The notes under the pieces: generated by a model
Database searches by the model: none
Told to the model about the DNA's origin: nothing
What the model saw: the letters and a program-made list of their open reading frames with translations, nothing else
Program-made: the position numbers and the translations under genes
In this document: positions 36,343-45,825 of the stretch, piece after piece
How positions within the stretch are numbered: the first letter of the stretch is position 1
Layout: each line of letters begins with the position of its first letter
Assembly (NCBI GenBank): GCA_947495055.1
Contig: CANLXO010000008.1
Coordinates: forward strand, 1 to 64,000
Reading direction: 5' to 3'
DNA: 64,000 nt
Source of the DNA: an uncultured Psychrobacter sp.
GTDB lineage: Bacteria; Pseudomonadota; Gammaproteobacteria; Pseudomonadales; Moraxellaceae

Positions 36343-37896
36343 CTATAGCACAGGCCCCATAGTCGCTACGATATTGTTCCAAATTCTATAAAACAAAGAC
36401 CAGTTCTCAACCTGTTCGCGGGTAACTTCTTCTGAATCCGCAAGATACTCATGCTGACGCTCAATAATTTTAGCGCTTAAAGCCTTGTCACTAAAGATGA
36501 CGTTGTTCTCATAGTTCAAATCAAAACTACGCAAATCTAGATTGGTCGAGCCAATTAGGCTGATTTCACTATCGACCGTCAGAGTCTTGGCATGCAACAA
36601 GCCCGGTTTATACTCATAGATTTTGACACCAGCTTCAAGCAGCTCCCAATAGTAGCTGCGAGACGTCGCCGCCACGATAAAAGAATCATTGTACTTAGGG
36701 AATATCATCGTCACATCAACGCCGCGATATGAGGTCGCGCACAGGCTACTGACCAAAGAATAATCAGGGACAAAATAGGGCGTCGATATAATTAAGCTAT
36801 GTTTGGCTTGACCAATAAGCGTAGTCAAAAACTGCGGCGTGGTGCCACGGCGCTGAGTTGGACCATCAGCGAAGACTTGTGCAGCAATGCCAGTAGAGCT
36901 TTGTTCACTATCAAGCTTAGCTTGCGGGTCTATACAAGTATCATCATCAAGCTGATCTAGCATTTGCGTTTGAGTTTTGCTTTTACTTTCACCTTCACTA
37001 TCAAGCATTGGGCTGGTTTCTACAAAATAAGGAAAGCTCTCTAAGGGCGTATCAGGGTTTTTGATCAGCCAGTCACTAGCAAATAGCATCTGGTTTTGTG
37101 CGACGATAGGTCCCTCAAGCCGTAACATGATATCGACCCATGGCGCGTATTTGGGCTTGACTCGAAACTCAGGATCAGCGCAATTACGACTACCGCTATA
37201 GCCAATTTTGCCATCAATGACGGTAATCTTACGGTGATTGCGCAAGTCAATACGGCTAAAGAGTAGCACCTTTATGATATTACTAATCGGTAGCGCGACG
37301 CTTACCTGTACGCCAGCCTCCTTCATCTCTTGCCAAATTTTGGAGCGTACCATTTTACGTGAGCCCATACCATCAACCATCGCCCGACAAGTGACCCCGC
37401 GCTTTGCTGCGCGCATGAGTGCCTGTGCGGTATCGATACCCATACCATCGATAAGCCAAATATAGTACAGCACATGGATATGATCGGTTGCCGCATCAAA
37501 GTCCGCTATCATGCGCCGGCTAGTTTCAGCCGCGTCAGGCATCAGCTCAGCACGATTACCGACTGTAGTATGAAAGCCTGTGGCATTGGCAGAGTAGGCA
37601 AACGGCGCTTGGTATTCAGGGTCGATAGCGGCGCGCATCGTCTCCTCAGAGCCGAGTACTTCAGGGTTATTACGGTACAGCTCATTTTTGATGTGCTCGT
37701 AGTCTTGGGTAAACCTGCGCCCCAGATGAATCTCACCAAACAACCAATACACCACGACGCCGATATATGGCAGTATAAATAGGACAACTAGCCAAGCTAA
37801 GCGCGCAGGCGCTGTCAAATCATGACGAGACAGTACGCGTAGAGAGATGAGCACTAAGAGTATGAAATGTAGCGTCAGTAGCACATCTAGCAACAT
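36343..37896 (-). CDS. cls: Cardiolipin synthase (PLD superfamily)
   Basis: Condenses phosphatidylglycerol into cardiolipin at the inner membrane. Two hydrophobic helices fill the first 55 residues. Two HKD motifs follow: NHRKITVIDG near residue 218 and LHAKTLTVDSEISLIGST near 433, each with the Gly-Ser beyond. The acidic Ser/Gln-rich stretch between the two halves (about 305-345) is a variable loop. Length 517 aa, close to E. coli ClsA (486). I cannot tell ClsA from ClsB activity, but the helical N-terminus favours ClsA. Confidence 0.93.
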   Translation of the reverse strand: MLLDVLLTLHFILLVLISLRVLSRHDLTAPARLAWLVVLFILPYIGVVVYWLFGEIHLGRRFTQDYEHIKNELYRNNPEVLGSEETMRAAIDPEYQAPFAYSANATGFHTTVGNRAELMPDAAETSRRMIADFDAATDHIHVLYYIWLIDGMGIDTAQALMRAAKRGVTCRAMVDGMGSRKMVRSKIWQEMKEAGVQVSVALPISNIIKVLLFSRIDLRNHRKITVIDGKIGYSGSRNCADPEFRVKPKYAPWVDIMLRLEGPIVAQNQMLFASDWLIKNPDTPLESFPYFVETSPMLDSEGESKSKTQTQMLDQLDDDTCIDPQAKLDSEQSSTGIAAQVFADGPTQRRGTTPQFLTTLIGQAKHSLIISTPYFVPDYSLVSSLCATSYRGVDVTMIFPKYNDSFIVAATSRSYYWELLEAGVKIYEYKPGLLHAKTLTVDSEISLIGSTNLDLRSFDLNYENNVIFSDKALSAKIIERQHEYLADSEEVTREQVENWSLFYRIWNNIVATMGPVL

Positions 37897-38091
37897 AGAG
37901 GTGTCCTGTTATTATATAAGGTAGTAGTCGTACGTCTGGGTCAGTATAAGCTACTTCAAATCTAGGCACGTTGATACATGATATTGTGCCAACACATAAT
38001 ATATTTAAATAGCAACATCAAAAGCAATGGATAAGTTATCTATCCTTGTGAGATACTCAAACAACATAAAGTAGTGGTTAAGGAGGAGGAC

Positions 38092-38631
38092 GTGAGTAAT
38101 AAAAACACGATAAAAGCTTTCGTAATCGTTTTATTGTTGTCAGGATGCTCGCCTCAACAAGACCCCAACGTTGCCTTATCTGAGCGTCAGCAAGACCCAA
38201 TAGAACAGCTTGAAATCACTAAAAACGTTGATCGGAGCCAATTTAGCTACAAAGAGACTTTCTATGTCCCTATATACTCAGATATTTATACGGATAGAGA
38301 CAATCGAAAAGTTCTATTATCGGCGACACTAAGCGTGCGTAATACCACTCTCAAACACCCGCTTTTTATTAATAAAATCGATTATTACGATACCGATGGT
38401 GCTTTTGTAAAGTCCTACCTAACCAAGCCTATTGAATTACCGGCGATGGGTACGCTTAATTATATTGTTGAAAAAGAAGAAGATAAAGGTGGCTCTGGGG
38501 CCAATTTTATTATTGAAGTTGAAGGAGTAGACGAAACGGTTAGACCAGTCATCGAAGCCGTTATGATCGGTAACTTTAGTAATAAAGGCTTTGCGTTCAC
38601 TACTGAAGGTACGCCAGTTATACATCAATAG
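38092..38631 (+). CDS. DUF3124-family lipoprotein
   Basis: Predicted lipoprotein: a basic start, hydrophobic AFVIVLLLSGC with a lipobox Cys at about residue 19, then a polar linker. The core (FYVPIYSDIYTD, LLSATLSVRNTT, INKIDYYDTDGAFVKSYL, GGSGANFIIEVEG) is the DUF3124 pattern. Function unknown. The frame is open to a GTG at 38074, but AAGGAGGAGG directly before the GTG at 38092 fixes the start there. It converges with the YdcF gene; the two stops are 19 bp apart. Confidence 0.78.
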   Translation: MSNKNTIKAFVIVLLLSGCSPQQDPNVALSERQQDPIEQLEITKNVDRSQFSYKETFYVPIYSDIYTDRDNRKVLLSATLSVRNTTLKHPLFINKIDYYDTDGAFVKSYLTKPIELPAMGTLNYIVEKEEDKGGSGANFIIEVEGVDETVRPVIEAVMIGNFSNKGFAFTTEGTPVIHQ

Positions 38632-38650
38632 AAACAACCAATCGACTCTA

Positions 38651-39460
38651 TCAATACTCTCCCAAAGCCCAGCCACTCACAAAAGCAAAATACTCACGAA
38701 ACCATGCATTATATCGAATCGATAACGGCGTCGTACTCGCTACCGTTATCGGCTGCGTATAACCTTGATGGCGGGCAATGCTAGCCGCGCGAATAGTATG
38801 AAAGTCGCTGGTCACGATGGCGATAGGTTGTGAGAGGGAGACGCCTTTGGCAGCTAATAGCGGCTTGCTTAGACTTAAATTCTCCTCAGTGCTAGTGCTC
38901 AGACCTTCTTGCACAATGCGCTTAAATGCAATGCCGTGCGCTTCACTAAGATAGGTCGCCATAATATCGGCTTCACTACGACTGCGCCCAAAACCAACAC
39001 CACCGCTAGTGATAGCGATAGCATCAGGCTGCGCTTTAATAACAGGGGCAGCCGCGTCTAAACGTTTGGCGAGGGTCGGCGTGGGCTTACCATCGACTGT
39101 TCCTGATCCTAATACGATGACGGCGGCGATATCTGGCAATGGCTGACGACTGCGCTCAATCTGCTGCTGCAAAGAGCCGATAAACACCCCAAAGCTGACC
39201 AGCCATACTGCAAATGCGCCCCATAATGCGCCCCAAACTCGCTTATACAGACGTCTACGTCCAATAAAGTCGCGAATGCGCCGCCAGTATAGACCATGAG
39301 CGACAAAAATGATGCCAATAGCAAACGGCACTACAGTACCGAAGTTAACTTTGCCCACCATCATAAGCGCTACGCAATCGACGATGATAACGATACCGAT
39401 GACGGTTAATACAATACGAGCAGTGACTAAGAGACGAGTAGGGACTAAGAGCTTGGGCAT
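38651..39460 (-). CDS. YdcF/DUF218-family membrane protein
   Basis: A DUF218 (SanA/ElyC/YdcF) protein of 269 aa, with two or three N-terminal hydrophobic segments before the domain. Marks are AAVIVLGSGTVDGKPTPTL, AITSGGVGFGRSRSEADIM, STSTEENL and IVTSDFHTIRAASIA. ElyC and SanA act in envelope biogenesis or permeability in E. coli; the function here is not known. The frame extends to a TTG at 39478; neither that start nor the ATG at 39460 has a clear ribosome site, so the ATG is taken. Confidence 0.8.
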   Translation of the reverse strand: MPKLLVPTRLLVTARIVLTVIGIVIIVDCVALMMVGKVNFGTVVPFAIGIIFVAHGLYWRRIRDFIGRRRLYKRVWGALWGAFAVWLVSFGVFIGSLQQQIERSRQPLPDIAAVIVLGSGTVDGKPTPTLAKRLDAAAPVIKAQPDAIAITSGGVGFGRSRSEADIMATYLSEAHGIAFKRIVQEGLSTSTEENLSLSKPLLAAKGVSLSQPIAIVTSDFHTIRAASIARHQGYTQPITVASTTPLSIRYNAWFREYFAFVSGWALGEY

Positions 39461-39562
39461 AGAGTTATGATTTAGCAAGGAAGTGATGGTATTAAAAGAA
39501 TAAGTGCCGATTATCTACGTAAGAACCCACATGATAGATGAGTTCTATGTAGAAGATAAGAC

Positions 39563-40264
39563 TTAACGACTGGTATAAGTAACAGTTTCGATACCATTGG
39601 CTGTAGGGATAGAGGCCGTAGCCTTGCTATTTAAGATATCGCCCTTAGCATCGATGTTATAGCATTCTACAGTACTGCTATCTGATACTGGAGACAACAG
39701 ATTTTGTGAGGTACTAATACAGAACCAAGCGGTCGTTGGGCTGGCCTGCGTAAGCGACCATGACTGCTGGTAGCGGCTGATTTGATTGCGTTTGCTGCTA
39801 TCGCTATAGACGTTTTCGGTAATCAATGTGCCTTTATCGCCAACGCGAGCGACTTTAGGTAGGTCAGCGGTTTGGGTCGCTACCGAATACGCGCCTGAGC
39901 TGTCGGTATAACCATAAAAACGCGCAGGGTTTAGGGTAAAGTAATTGATACTGGTCGAACGACTGACTACGTTACCGCCTACTTTAGTGACAGTGGCGTA
40001 CTCAGCGCCTTGTACACGCTTGCCCTCAAATTCCATGATGCCTTTAGGAGTCACTTTGGTGTCAATAGTTCTATTTTGGGTACTATTGACCTCAGTGAGC
40101 GTCTCAGTGCGCGGCTGGGTATAGATATTGAGTAGAGCCGTCTCAACAGGGTACTGCATGATGATAGGCTCGCCGCCCAGTGCTACCTCATTATTGGTTA
40201 TTGTGACGCAAGCGCTTAGCATCGTTATCAGGCCCAGTCCCAAGCCCATTTTTAGTGTCTTCAT
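39563..40264 (-). CDS. Lipoprotein of unknown function
   Basis: A 233-aa protein beginning MKTLKMGLGLGLITMLSACVT, a clear lipoprotein signal with lipobox LSAC (Cys20). AAGGAG six bases before the ATG at 40264 fixes this start; the open frame to 40441 is an extension without merit. The mature part is rich in Ser/Thr and beta-strand-like, with STSINYFTLNPARFYGYT and a late WFCIST plus Cys pair that might form a disulphide. I do not recognise the family. Probably outer- or inner-leaflet envelope protein. Confidence 0.7.
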   Translation of the reverse strand: MKTLKMGLGLGLITMLSACVTITNNEVALGGEPIIMQYPVETALLNIYTQPRTETLTEVNSTQNRTIDTKVTPKGIMEFEGKRVQGAEYATVTKVGGNVVSRSTSINYFTLNPARFYGYTDSSGAYSVATQTADLPKVARVGDKGTLITENVYSDSSKRNQISRYQQSWSLTQASPTTAWFCISTSQNLLSPVSDSSTVECYNIDAKGDILNSKATASIPTANGIETVTYTSR

Positions 40265-40485
40265 AAAATACTCCTTTATTATCACATGAGAATGATCGCT
40301 ATCTACTATAGTCGAATTTTTCATCAATAACATCTGTCTTATGACAAGAGCAGTACGATAGAGTAAGGGAGTAATTGACTTATATAAGGGTAGAGAATAT
40401 TGTAGGAAAGGATAGAAGTATAATAGTCTAAAGTCATACAAGACTTTGCAAAAGCAGAGTTTTATCTTATAGAAATAATCCTTTA

Positions 40486-41094
40486 TTAAGAAATCACATC
40501 ATATTTAAACAGTAAAATCGCTACAGAAAAGCAAATTAATACGCTCAAAAATATATAGAACAAAACATGATTACTAGCTAGTTTTTTTCTAAAATCAGAA
40601 TACCCTAGCGTATCAAAGGTAATATAGTCCTGATTAATACTAGAGTAATCAATGGTTTTTACAGTTTCAATAAAATGCTCAACGAACCAAGAAGGCCAGT
40701 GCTGTGGTTCAAACGGGGAGATATCAGTGAGCTGAGTACGAGCTGAAAATTTATCCCAATTGCTAGTACTTAGATTAAGACTGTGCATGCGCCAATCGGT
40801 AAAGCTATAACGGCTTACTCTTTGGGTAAAAACGACATCGACGTCTTTATGGTTGCTATCTTTAAAGATTCTTTGCATAAGCGCAAAGATAGTGCTCTTT
40901 GTGCCTTCTAGACACTGCAAAAAGTTTTGATTGTTATTGCACAAAAACCCCATAATATGATTATCTTTATTAAAGGATTTTGAATGATTCTGTATGTGTT
41001 CAAATACAGAGCTTTCAGTCGTATTTATGCCGCTGACATATATCAACCTTATGAGAGAGTCTGCAGGAGTTTCTCTCATAGATTTTTCTAACAT
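40486..41094 (-). CDS. BLUF blue-light receptor with C-terminal membrane helix
   Basis: The FAD-binding BLUF domain occupies about residues 14-110. All signature residues align with well-studied BLUF proteins: Tyr19 (LIYVS), Asn42, Gln60 (FLQCLEG), Trp101 and Met103 (WRM). It should therefore be photoactive (inference). About 60 residues of variable helix follow, then one hydrophobic segment at about 173-195 (VLFYIFLSVLICFSVAILLF) and a short basic/polar tail. No output enzyme (EAL, cyclase) is present. Most short BLUF proteins are soluble, so a membrane tail is unusual. The region is AT-rich. Start codon uncertain (Met1 or Met6); no clear Shine-Dalgarno. Confidence 0.85.
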   Translation of the reverse strand: MLEKSMRETPADSLIRLIYVSGINTTESSVFEHIQNHSKSFNKDNHIMGFLCNNNQNFLQCLEGTKSTIFALMQRIFKDSNHKDVDVVFTQRVSRYSFTDWRMHSLNLSTSNWDKFSARTQLTDISPFEPQHWPSWFVEHFIETVKTIDYSSINQDYITFDTLGYSDFRKKLASNHVLFYIFLSVLICFSVAILLFKYDVIS

Positions 41095-41153
41095 GTGGTG
41101 AGTGACTATATGGGTTTTGATAGTGATATTCCTAATATTATCTTTTGCTTCTT

Positions 41154-41167
41154 GTTAGCGTGCTAAC
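41154..41167. promoter_or_regulatory. Short palindrome, possible operator
   Basis: GTTAGC GT GCTAAC, a 6-bp perfect inverted repeat with a 2-base centre. It lies about 60 bp upstream of the BLUF start and about 200 bp upstream of the divergent thioesterase start. A site for a dimeric regulator is possible but unproven. Confidence 0.3.
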
Positions 41168-41369
41168 GATTATCTTACCGTTTTTCTATATATTTATCCA
41201 AGTTTACCTTATGAAAAATACCTTTGAACGTCCAGAATAAAAGGCATTTTATCAAAGTTAAGTAGATAGTTTTTAAAAGAACACACACCAGTGAGTAAAA
41301 CCTCGTATCATAACCGTTTAAATGATAAGTTGAGCTTACAACAGCAGTAGTCACGCATAAGGAGCATGT

Positions 41370-41810
41370 ATGTCTGCCACCAAAGATGAGATCGTCGCCT
41401 TTATGGCGCAAGAGTTTCCGCAAGTTGGGTATCAGGTTGAACAAGTTAATGAGAAGGGCGCGATACTATCGCGTGAAATAGGGGTGAACGAGCTACGCCC
41501 TGGTGGCACGGTCTCTGGGCCTGTTATGATGAGTATTGCTGACGTCGCTATCTATGTAGCGATACTAGGTAGAATTGGCATCGTACCGCTCACTGTAACA
41601 ACCAGCCTTAGCATTAATTTTTTGCGCAAACCGTCCAGTGACGCACGTATTATCGCAGATTGCACCTTAATGAAAGTAGGGCGCACGCTGATCATTGGTG
41701 AGGTGTCTCTGTATTCAGAAGGCTCTGATGATATGGTCGCTCATGTTGTCGGTACTTATTCTGTGCCGCCTGCATCTGTCACGCACGGACGCGGCAAAGC
41801 AACGACTTAG
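41370..41810 (+). CDS. Hotdog-fold thioesterase (PaaI-like)
   Basis: A 146-aa PaaI/4HBT-type thioesterase: RPGGTVSGPVMMSIADVAIYVAI gives the HGG-like loop (here with VSGP in place of HGG) and the conserved Asp in the following helix, then SINFLRKPSSDARI and a short beta-rich end. The replacement of the His-Gly-Gly by Val-Ser-Gly-Pro is found in some subfamilies. Substrate unknown. TAAGGAGCATGT precedes the ATG. It is divergent from the BLUF gene. Confidence 0.75.
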   Translation: MSATKDEIVAFMAQEFPQVGYQVEQVNEKGAILSREIGVNELRPGGTVSGPVMMSIADVAIYVAILGRIGIVPLTVTTSLSINFLRKPSSDARIIADCTLMKVGRTLIIGEVSLYSEGSDDMVAHVVGTYSVPPASVTHGRGKATT

Positions 41811-41899
41811 CAGTCGGTTTATAATCAAAAAGGTTTTGGAGGGGTGTGGATGTAAAGCTAGAGGCAATAACTAAGCTAATAGTATAAGCTAAAAATAAA

Positions 41900-41990
41900 T
41901 GGCGGTGACGGAGAGATTCGAACTCTCGATACGCTATGAACGTATACACACTTTCCAGGCGTGCGGTTTCAGCCACTCACCCACGTCACC
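41900..41990 (-). tRNA. tRNA-Ser (anticodon GGA)
   Basis: 91-nt class II tRNA with a long variable arm and encoded CCA. Acceptor stem GGTGACG / CGTCACC, D-arm GTGAGTGGCTGAAAC, anticodon loop CTGGAAA with anticodon GGA, T-loop GTTCGAATC. It stands alone on the minus strand. Confidence 0.97.
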
Positions 41991-42194
41991 TTTTTTGATA
42001 CGCTAAAATTTATTTAAAATAAAGCGCTCGTCTATTTCAGACGGCTTATTATAGCTCACGCGCACCCAGATGTCACTGGTAAATCAGTCTCTTATTACTT
42101 TTACTACTAGGTTTTGGCAGCTAAACTTTCTTTATCAGCGAGCGCCTGCTAGGATAGCGTACAAAGAGTTGCTAGCAAAAATGATAGGTAAACG

Positions 42195-43109
42195 ATGAGC
42201 GCCACAGAATATTATCCTAGTTCTAAAGAGTGCCTAAAAAGGTATATTGTGCGCGCGATAAGCGGTTGGCTAGTAGTGATTGTCGCCTCAGTCACGCCCG
42301 CGTATGCCGATGAGCTATCTAAGTGTAGCGAGTCCTTTTACGGTGGTATTTATCCTGAGTTTATCAATGATAAGCTAAGCCAAAAGACTCAGCCGCTTTG
42401 TATGGATGGTTTTGGGGTCATGTACTCAGGCGTCTCGCGTACGCCGCTGTGGTCAGCTGAATATCTGACGCGCGCGCGTCTTAATCAAGCCAAAGAGATC
42501 GATCGTGAGGACAGCTTTCACGAAGAGAGCCGCTTGCCTAAATCCGCTCGTGCCTCTTTAGATGACTATTCAGGCTCAGGCTATGACCGCGGGCATCTAG
42601 CGCCTAACGCGGACATGGCAACGCGCTCTCAGCAGTACGATAGCTTTAGCCTTGCCAATATTGCTCCACAGTCGCCGCGTAACAATCGCTATATCTGGCG
42701 CAATATTGAGTCCGCGACGCGTTACCTCACTCAGCAATATGGCGAAGTGTATACGCTTACAGGTGTCGCTTTTACAGACAAAAAAGCCAAACAGCTAAAT
42801 GGACAGGTCCTTGTACCGAGCCACTTTTTTAAAGCCGTTTATATTCCCGCGATCAATCAAGCGGGCGTCTATTATGCGCCAAACGATGAGTCAGAGCGTA
42901 TCGATATCATTAGTGTCGATGAGCTGGCGCAACAGACAGGTATCGATGTGCTACCTATGCTCGATTATCAAGTCAAAGCAGAGGCTATGGCATTACCGCT
43001 TAAGGCTGGGGAGAGTATAGATGAATCAGAGTTGTCGAGCGATGAGCCTATATGGATGCTATTTGTCTGGGCGATTATTGATTGGCTAGTCGCGCAATTG
43101 CAGGCCTAA
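42195..43109 (+). CDS. Secreted DNA/RNA non-specific endonuclease
   Basis: Beta-beta-alpha metal nuclease of the EndA/NucA (DNA/RNA non-specific endonuclease) family. An N-terminal hydrophobic segment (about 20-36) followed by PAYADELS suggests a signal peptide cut after Ala; export is predicted. The active site is DRGHLAPNADM with Asp131-Arg132-Gly133-His134. NNRYIWRNIESATRY holds the metal-binding Asn. A second hydrophobic stretch, WMLFVWAIIDWLV, closes the 304-aa protein and is not usual for the family, so it could be membrane-tethered. It is followed 25 bp later by a small conserved-looking gene. Confidence 0.88.
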   Translation: MSATEYYPSSKECLKRYIVRAISGWLVVIVASVTPAYADELSKCSESFYGGIYPEFINDKLSQKTQPLCMDGFGVMYSGVSRTPLWSAEYLTRARLNQAKEIDREDSFHEESRLPKSARASLDDYSGSGYDRGHLAPNADMATRSQQYDSFSLANIAPQSPRNNRYIWRNIESATRYLTQQYGEVYTLTGVAFTDKKAKQLNGQVLVPSHFFKAVYIPAINQAGVYYAPNDESERIDIISVDELAQQTGIDVLPMLDYQVKAEAMALPLKAGESIDESELSSDEPIWMLFVWAIIDWLVAQLQA

Positions 43110-43134
43110 CCGATAGTTATCATCAGGAGATATT

Positions 43135-43398
43135 ATGATCAAGCCCTTTGCTAATAATCACCAAAGCATACAAATTGGTGAGCTAGTTATTGAGAATCAA
43201 AAAGATAAAGTTATCATTTACGGTGACATAGATCTAAGACTTACCAAAAGTGGACATGAGCAAGCGCTGAGACTACATGAGCTCACCACTCAGATTCTAC
43301 AAGCGTTTGAGGACGATAATATCTACAGTAATAAAGAAGAAGAGTCAAAACAAATAAGTGACCAATCAGATAGAGATATAGACAATCCTTTTTTGTAA
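43135..43398 (+). CDS. Small protein of unknown function next to the nuclease
   Basis: An 87-aa acidic soluble protein with IQIGELVIENQKDKVIIYGDIDL (residues 11-33 region), a short helix, and a Glu/Ser/Asp-rich tail. CAGGAGATATT before the ATG is a good ribosome site. I recall similar small uncharacterised proteins in Acinetobacter, but cannot verify. It follows the nuclease by 25 bp and is probably in its transcript. Confidence 0.6.
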   Translation: MIKPFANNHQSIQIGELVIENQKDKVIIYGDIDLRLTKSGHEQALRLHELTTQILQAFEDDNIYSNKEEESKQISDQSDRDIDNPFL

Positions 43399-43612
43399 CT
43401 ATTTGATATAGTTCTGATTTTATAGCAATAATTATCTATAAAAAAATTACTATCCAAAGTTTTAAAAATGCTTATAATAAGCCAAGTCATCACTATGGTG
43501 CCGAATCTTTGATGAGTGATTTGAGAACAAAGTTCAAATCTAAAGATTTATAGCAAGGATAAGCACAAAACCATAGCGTTTTGAAACATCATCGTATGAA
43601 GGGAGTCGATAT

Positions 43613-43996
43613 ATGAAATTATTTACCAAAACCGCAATAGCAGCAGCTGGTATCAGTATGGCAACTATGGCATTTGCCGCTGATCCATTGCACAACACTT
43701 CTTGGCAGACTTATGACGAAGGCAAACCAAAAGGCGTCGTCAAAATTACTGAATCTAACGGTGTATTGACAGGTAAGCTTGTCAGCACAGTATCAGATAA
43801 AGGCCAAAAGCACGTTGGCAAAACCATCATTAAAGGCCTAAAAGCCGATGGCGGCGGCAAATATAGCGGTGGTACGATTACTGATCCTGAAAAAGGTAAA
43901 GACTATCGTATGACAGCCAATCTAAGCGGCAGTACTTTAGATCTTAAAGGCTATATTGGACCGTTCTCACGTAGCCAAACGTGGAAAAAGAAATAA
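43613..43996 (+). CDS. Exported DUF2147-family protein
   Basis: A 127-aa protein with a classic signal peptide ending MAFAADP (cleavage after Ala). The mature part begins with a Trp-containing PLHNTSWQTYDEGKPKGVV, then TGKLVSTVS, KGLKADGGGKYSGGTITDPE, KDYRMTANL and LDLKGYIGPFSRSQTWKK, the usual DUF2147 layout. Function unknown; a small periplasmic beta-rich protein. GGGAG precedes the ATG. It has its own terminator, shared with amtB. Confidence 0.85.
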   Translation: MKLFTKTAIAAAGISMATMAFAADPLHNTSWQTYDEGKPKGVVKITESNGVLTGKLVSTVSDKGQKHVGKTIIKGLKADGGGKYSGGTITDPEKGKDYRMTANLSGSTLDLKGYIGPFSRSQTWKKK

Positions 43997-44019
43997 ACCT
44001 ATAGTTTATTGTTAGGTTC

Positions 44020-44057
44020 AAAAATCCCGCATTACCGAAAGGTTTTGCGGGATTTTT
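44020..44057. terminator. Bidirectional terminator between DUF2147 gene and amtB
   Basis: Stem AAAAATCCCGCA / TGCGGGATTTTT with a 14-base loop, between converging genes. Confidence 0.9.
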
Positions 44058-44083
44058 ATTGGCTGTACTATAAACATTTTTGA

Positions 44084-45346
44084 TTAAATAACAAATTCAG
44101 GATAGGCCTCCATACCGCATTCGGCGATATCAGCACCTTCATATTCTTCCTCTTCTGAGATGCGTAGACCTATAGTCGCCTTGATAATCACCCAAACGAT
44201 GAGGCTTACGATGTAGACCCAAGCAAATATCGTTAGCGCACCGACCAGCTGACCGATAAAAGTCGCTGCAGAGTTGGTAATCGGTACGATAAGCAGTCCA
44301 AACAGACCGACTACGCCGTGCACTGATATAGCTCCGACAGGATCATCAATCTTTATTCTATCTAATGCCAGTATCGAGATGACGACTATGAGACCGGCGA
44401 TAAAACCAAAGAGTGTCGCTTGTAGCGCTGATGGCGTAGAGGGTTCGGCAGTAATAGCCACCAGACCTGCCAATGCACCATTTAAGAGCATGGTCAAATC
44501 TGCCTTACCAAATATCAAACGTGCTAATAGTAAAGAGCCAATAGCACCGCCGGCAGCAGCAGCATTGGTATTTAAAAACACCATAGCAACTGTATTGGCG
44601 CTAGCAATATCGCCTAGCTTGAGCACTGAGCCGCCATTAAAGCCAAACCAGCCCATCCAGAGGATCAAAGTACCAAGCGCTGCTAATGGCAGATTAGCAC
44701 CAGGAATAGCTCGTATCTCACCACGGCTACCATATTTGCCTTTACGCGCACCTAGTAGTAATACCCCTGCCAATGCTGCTGCTGCCCCTGCCATGTGCAC
44801 GATACCAGAACCTGCAAAATCAGAAAATCCAATTTCGCTCAAACTGTATAATCCAAAGACGTCTTGTCCGCCCCAAGTCCAGCTCCCCTCCATTGGATAA
44901 ATGAAGCCGGTCATAACCACCGCAAACAACAAGAACGCCCAAAGCTTCATGCGCTCAGCGACTGCGCCTGATACGATAGACATACAGGTAGCGACAAAGA
45001 CAACTTGAAAGAAAAAGTCAGAGGCTTTGGAGTAGACTGAATCCCCGCCAAAGCCGTTCTCGGTGGAGGCAGCTAGGGCATCTGTAACTAAGCGCTCACC
45101 GCCTGCGATACCGCTTAAAAATAGCTCATCACCATACATAATGGCGTAACCGCATACCATGTACATAGTGCAAGCGATAGCAAAGAGTGAGATGTTTTTA
45201 GTTAGGATTTCAACGGTGTTTTTTGAGCGTACTAAACCTGCCTCTAACATAGTGAAGCCTGCTGCCATCCACATGACCAGCGCCCCACATATCAAAAAAT
45301 AAAACGTATCAATCGCGTACTGAAGCTCAAAAATTTGGTTTTGCAT
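44084..45346 (-). CDS. amtB: Ammonium transporter
   Basis: Trimeric Amt/Rh-family channel with eleven predicted membrane helices, 420 aa. Conserved parts are MWMAAGFTMLEAGLVRSKN at the start, the GSGIVHMAGA segment with the first pore His, SVHGVVGLFGLL with the second pore His, and a C-terminal cytoplasmic tail that GlnK would touch. No N-terminal signal sequence, unlike E. coli AmtB. It lies 70 bp after glnK on the same strand. Confidence 0.95.
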   Translation of the reverse strand: MQNQIFELQYAIDTFYFLICGALVMWMAAGFTMLEAGLVRSKNTVEILTKNISLFAIACTMYMVCGYAIMYGDELFLSGIAGGERLVTDALAASTENGFGGDSVYSKASDFFFQVVFVATCMSIVSGAVAERMKLWAFLLFAVVMTGFIYPMEGSWTWGGQDVFGLYSLSEIGFSDFAGSGIVHMAGAAAALAGVLLLGARKGKYGSRGEIRAIPGANLPLAALGTLILWMGWFGFNGGSVLKLGDIASANTVAMVFLNTNAAAAGGAIGSLLLARLIFGKADLTMLLNGALAGLVAITAEPSTPSALQATLFGFIAGLIVVISILALDRIKIDDPVGAISVHGVVGLFGLLIVPITNSAATFIGQLVGALTIFAWVYIVSLIVWVIIKATIGLRISEEEEYEGADIAECGMEAYPEFVI

Positions 45347-45416
45347 GTAAATTCCCCCTTGAATTTATGCAATATAGATCTTTATAACCTCTTATATTTA
45401 CAGAGGTGTTGACGCT

Positions 45417-45782
<366 letters not shown>

Positions 45783-45825
45783 TCAGCTGATTCACTCATA
45801 GCGTTATGCCATATCACATAGTCAT

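Noticed and set aside
40265..40441. 59-residue N-terminal extension of the lipoprotein
   Set aside because: It would bury the lipoprotein signal in the middle of the protein; AAGGAG directs the start to 40264.
41779..41976. 65-codon open frame over tRNA-Ser
   Set aside because: It overlaps the tRNA gene and the end of the thioesterase, and has no protein-like pattern.
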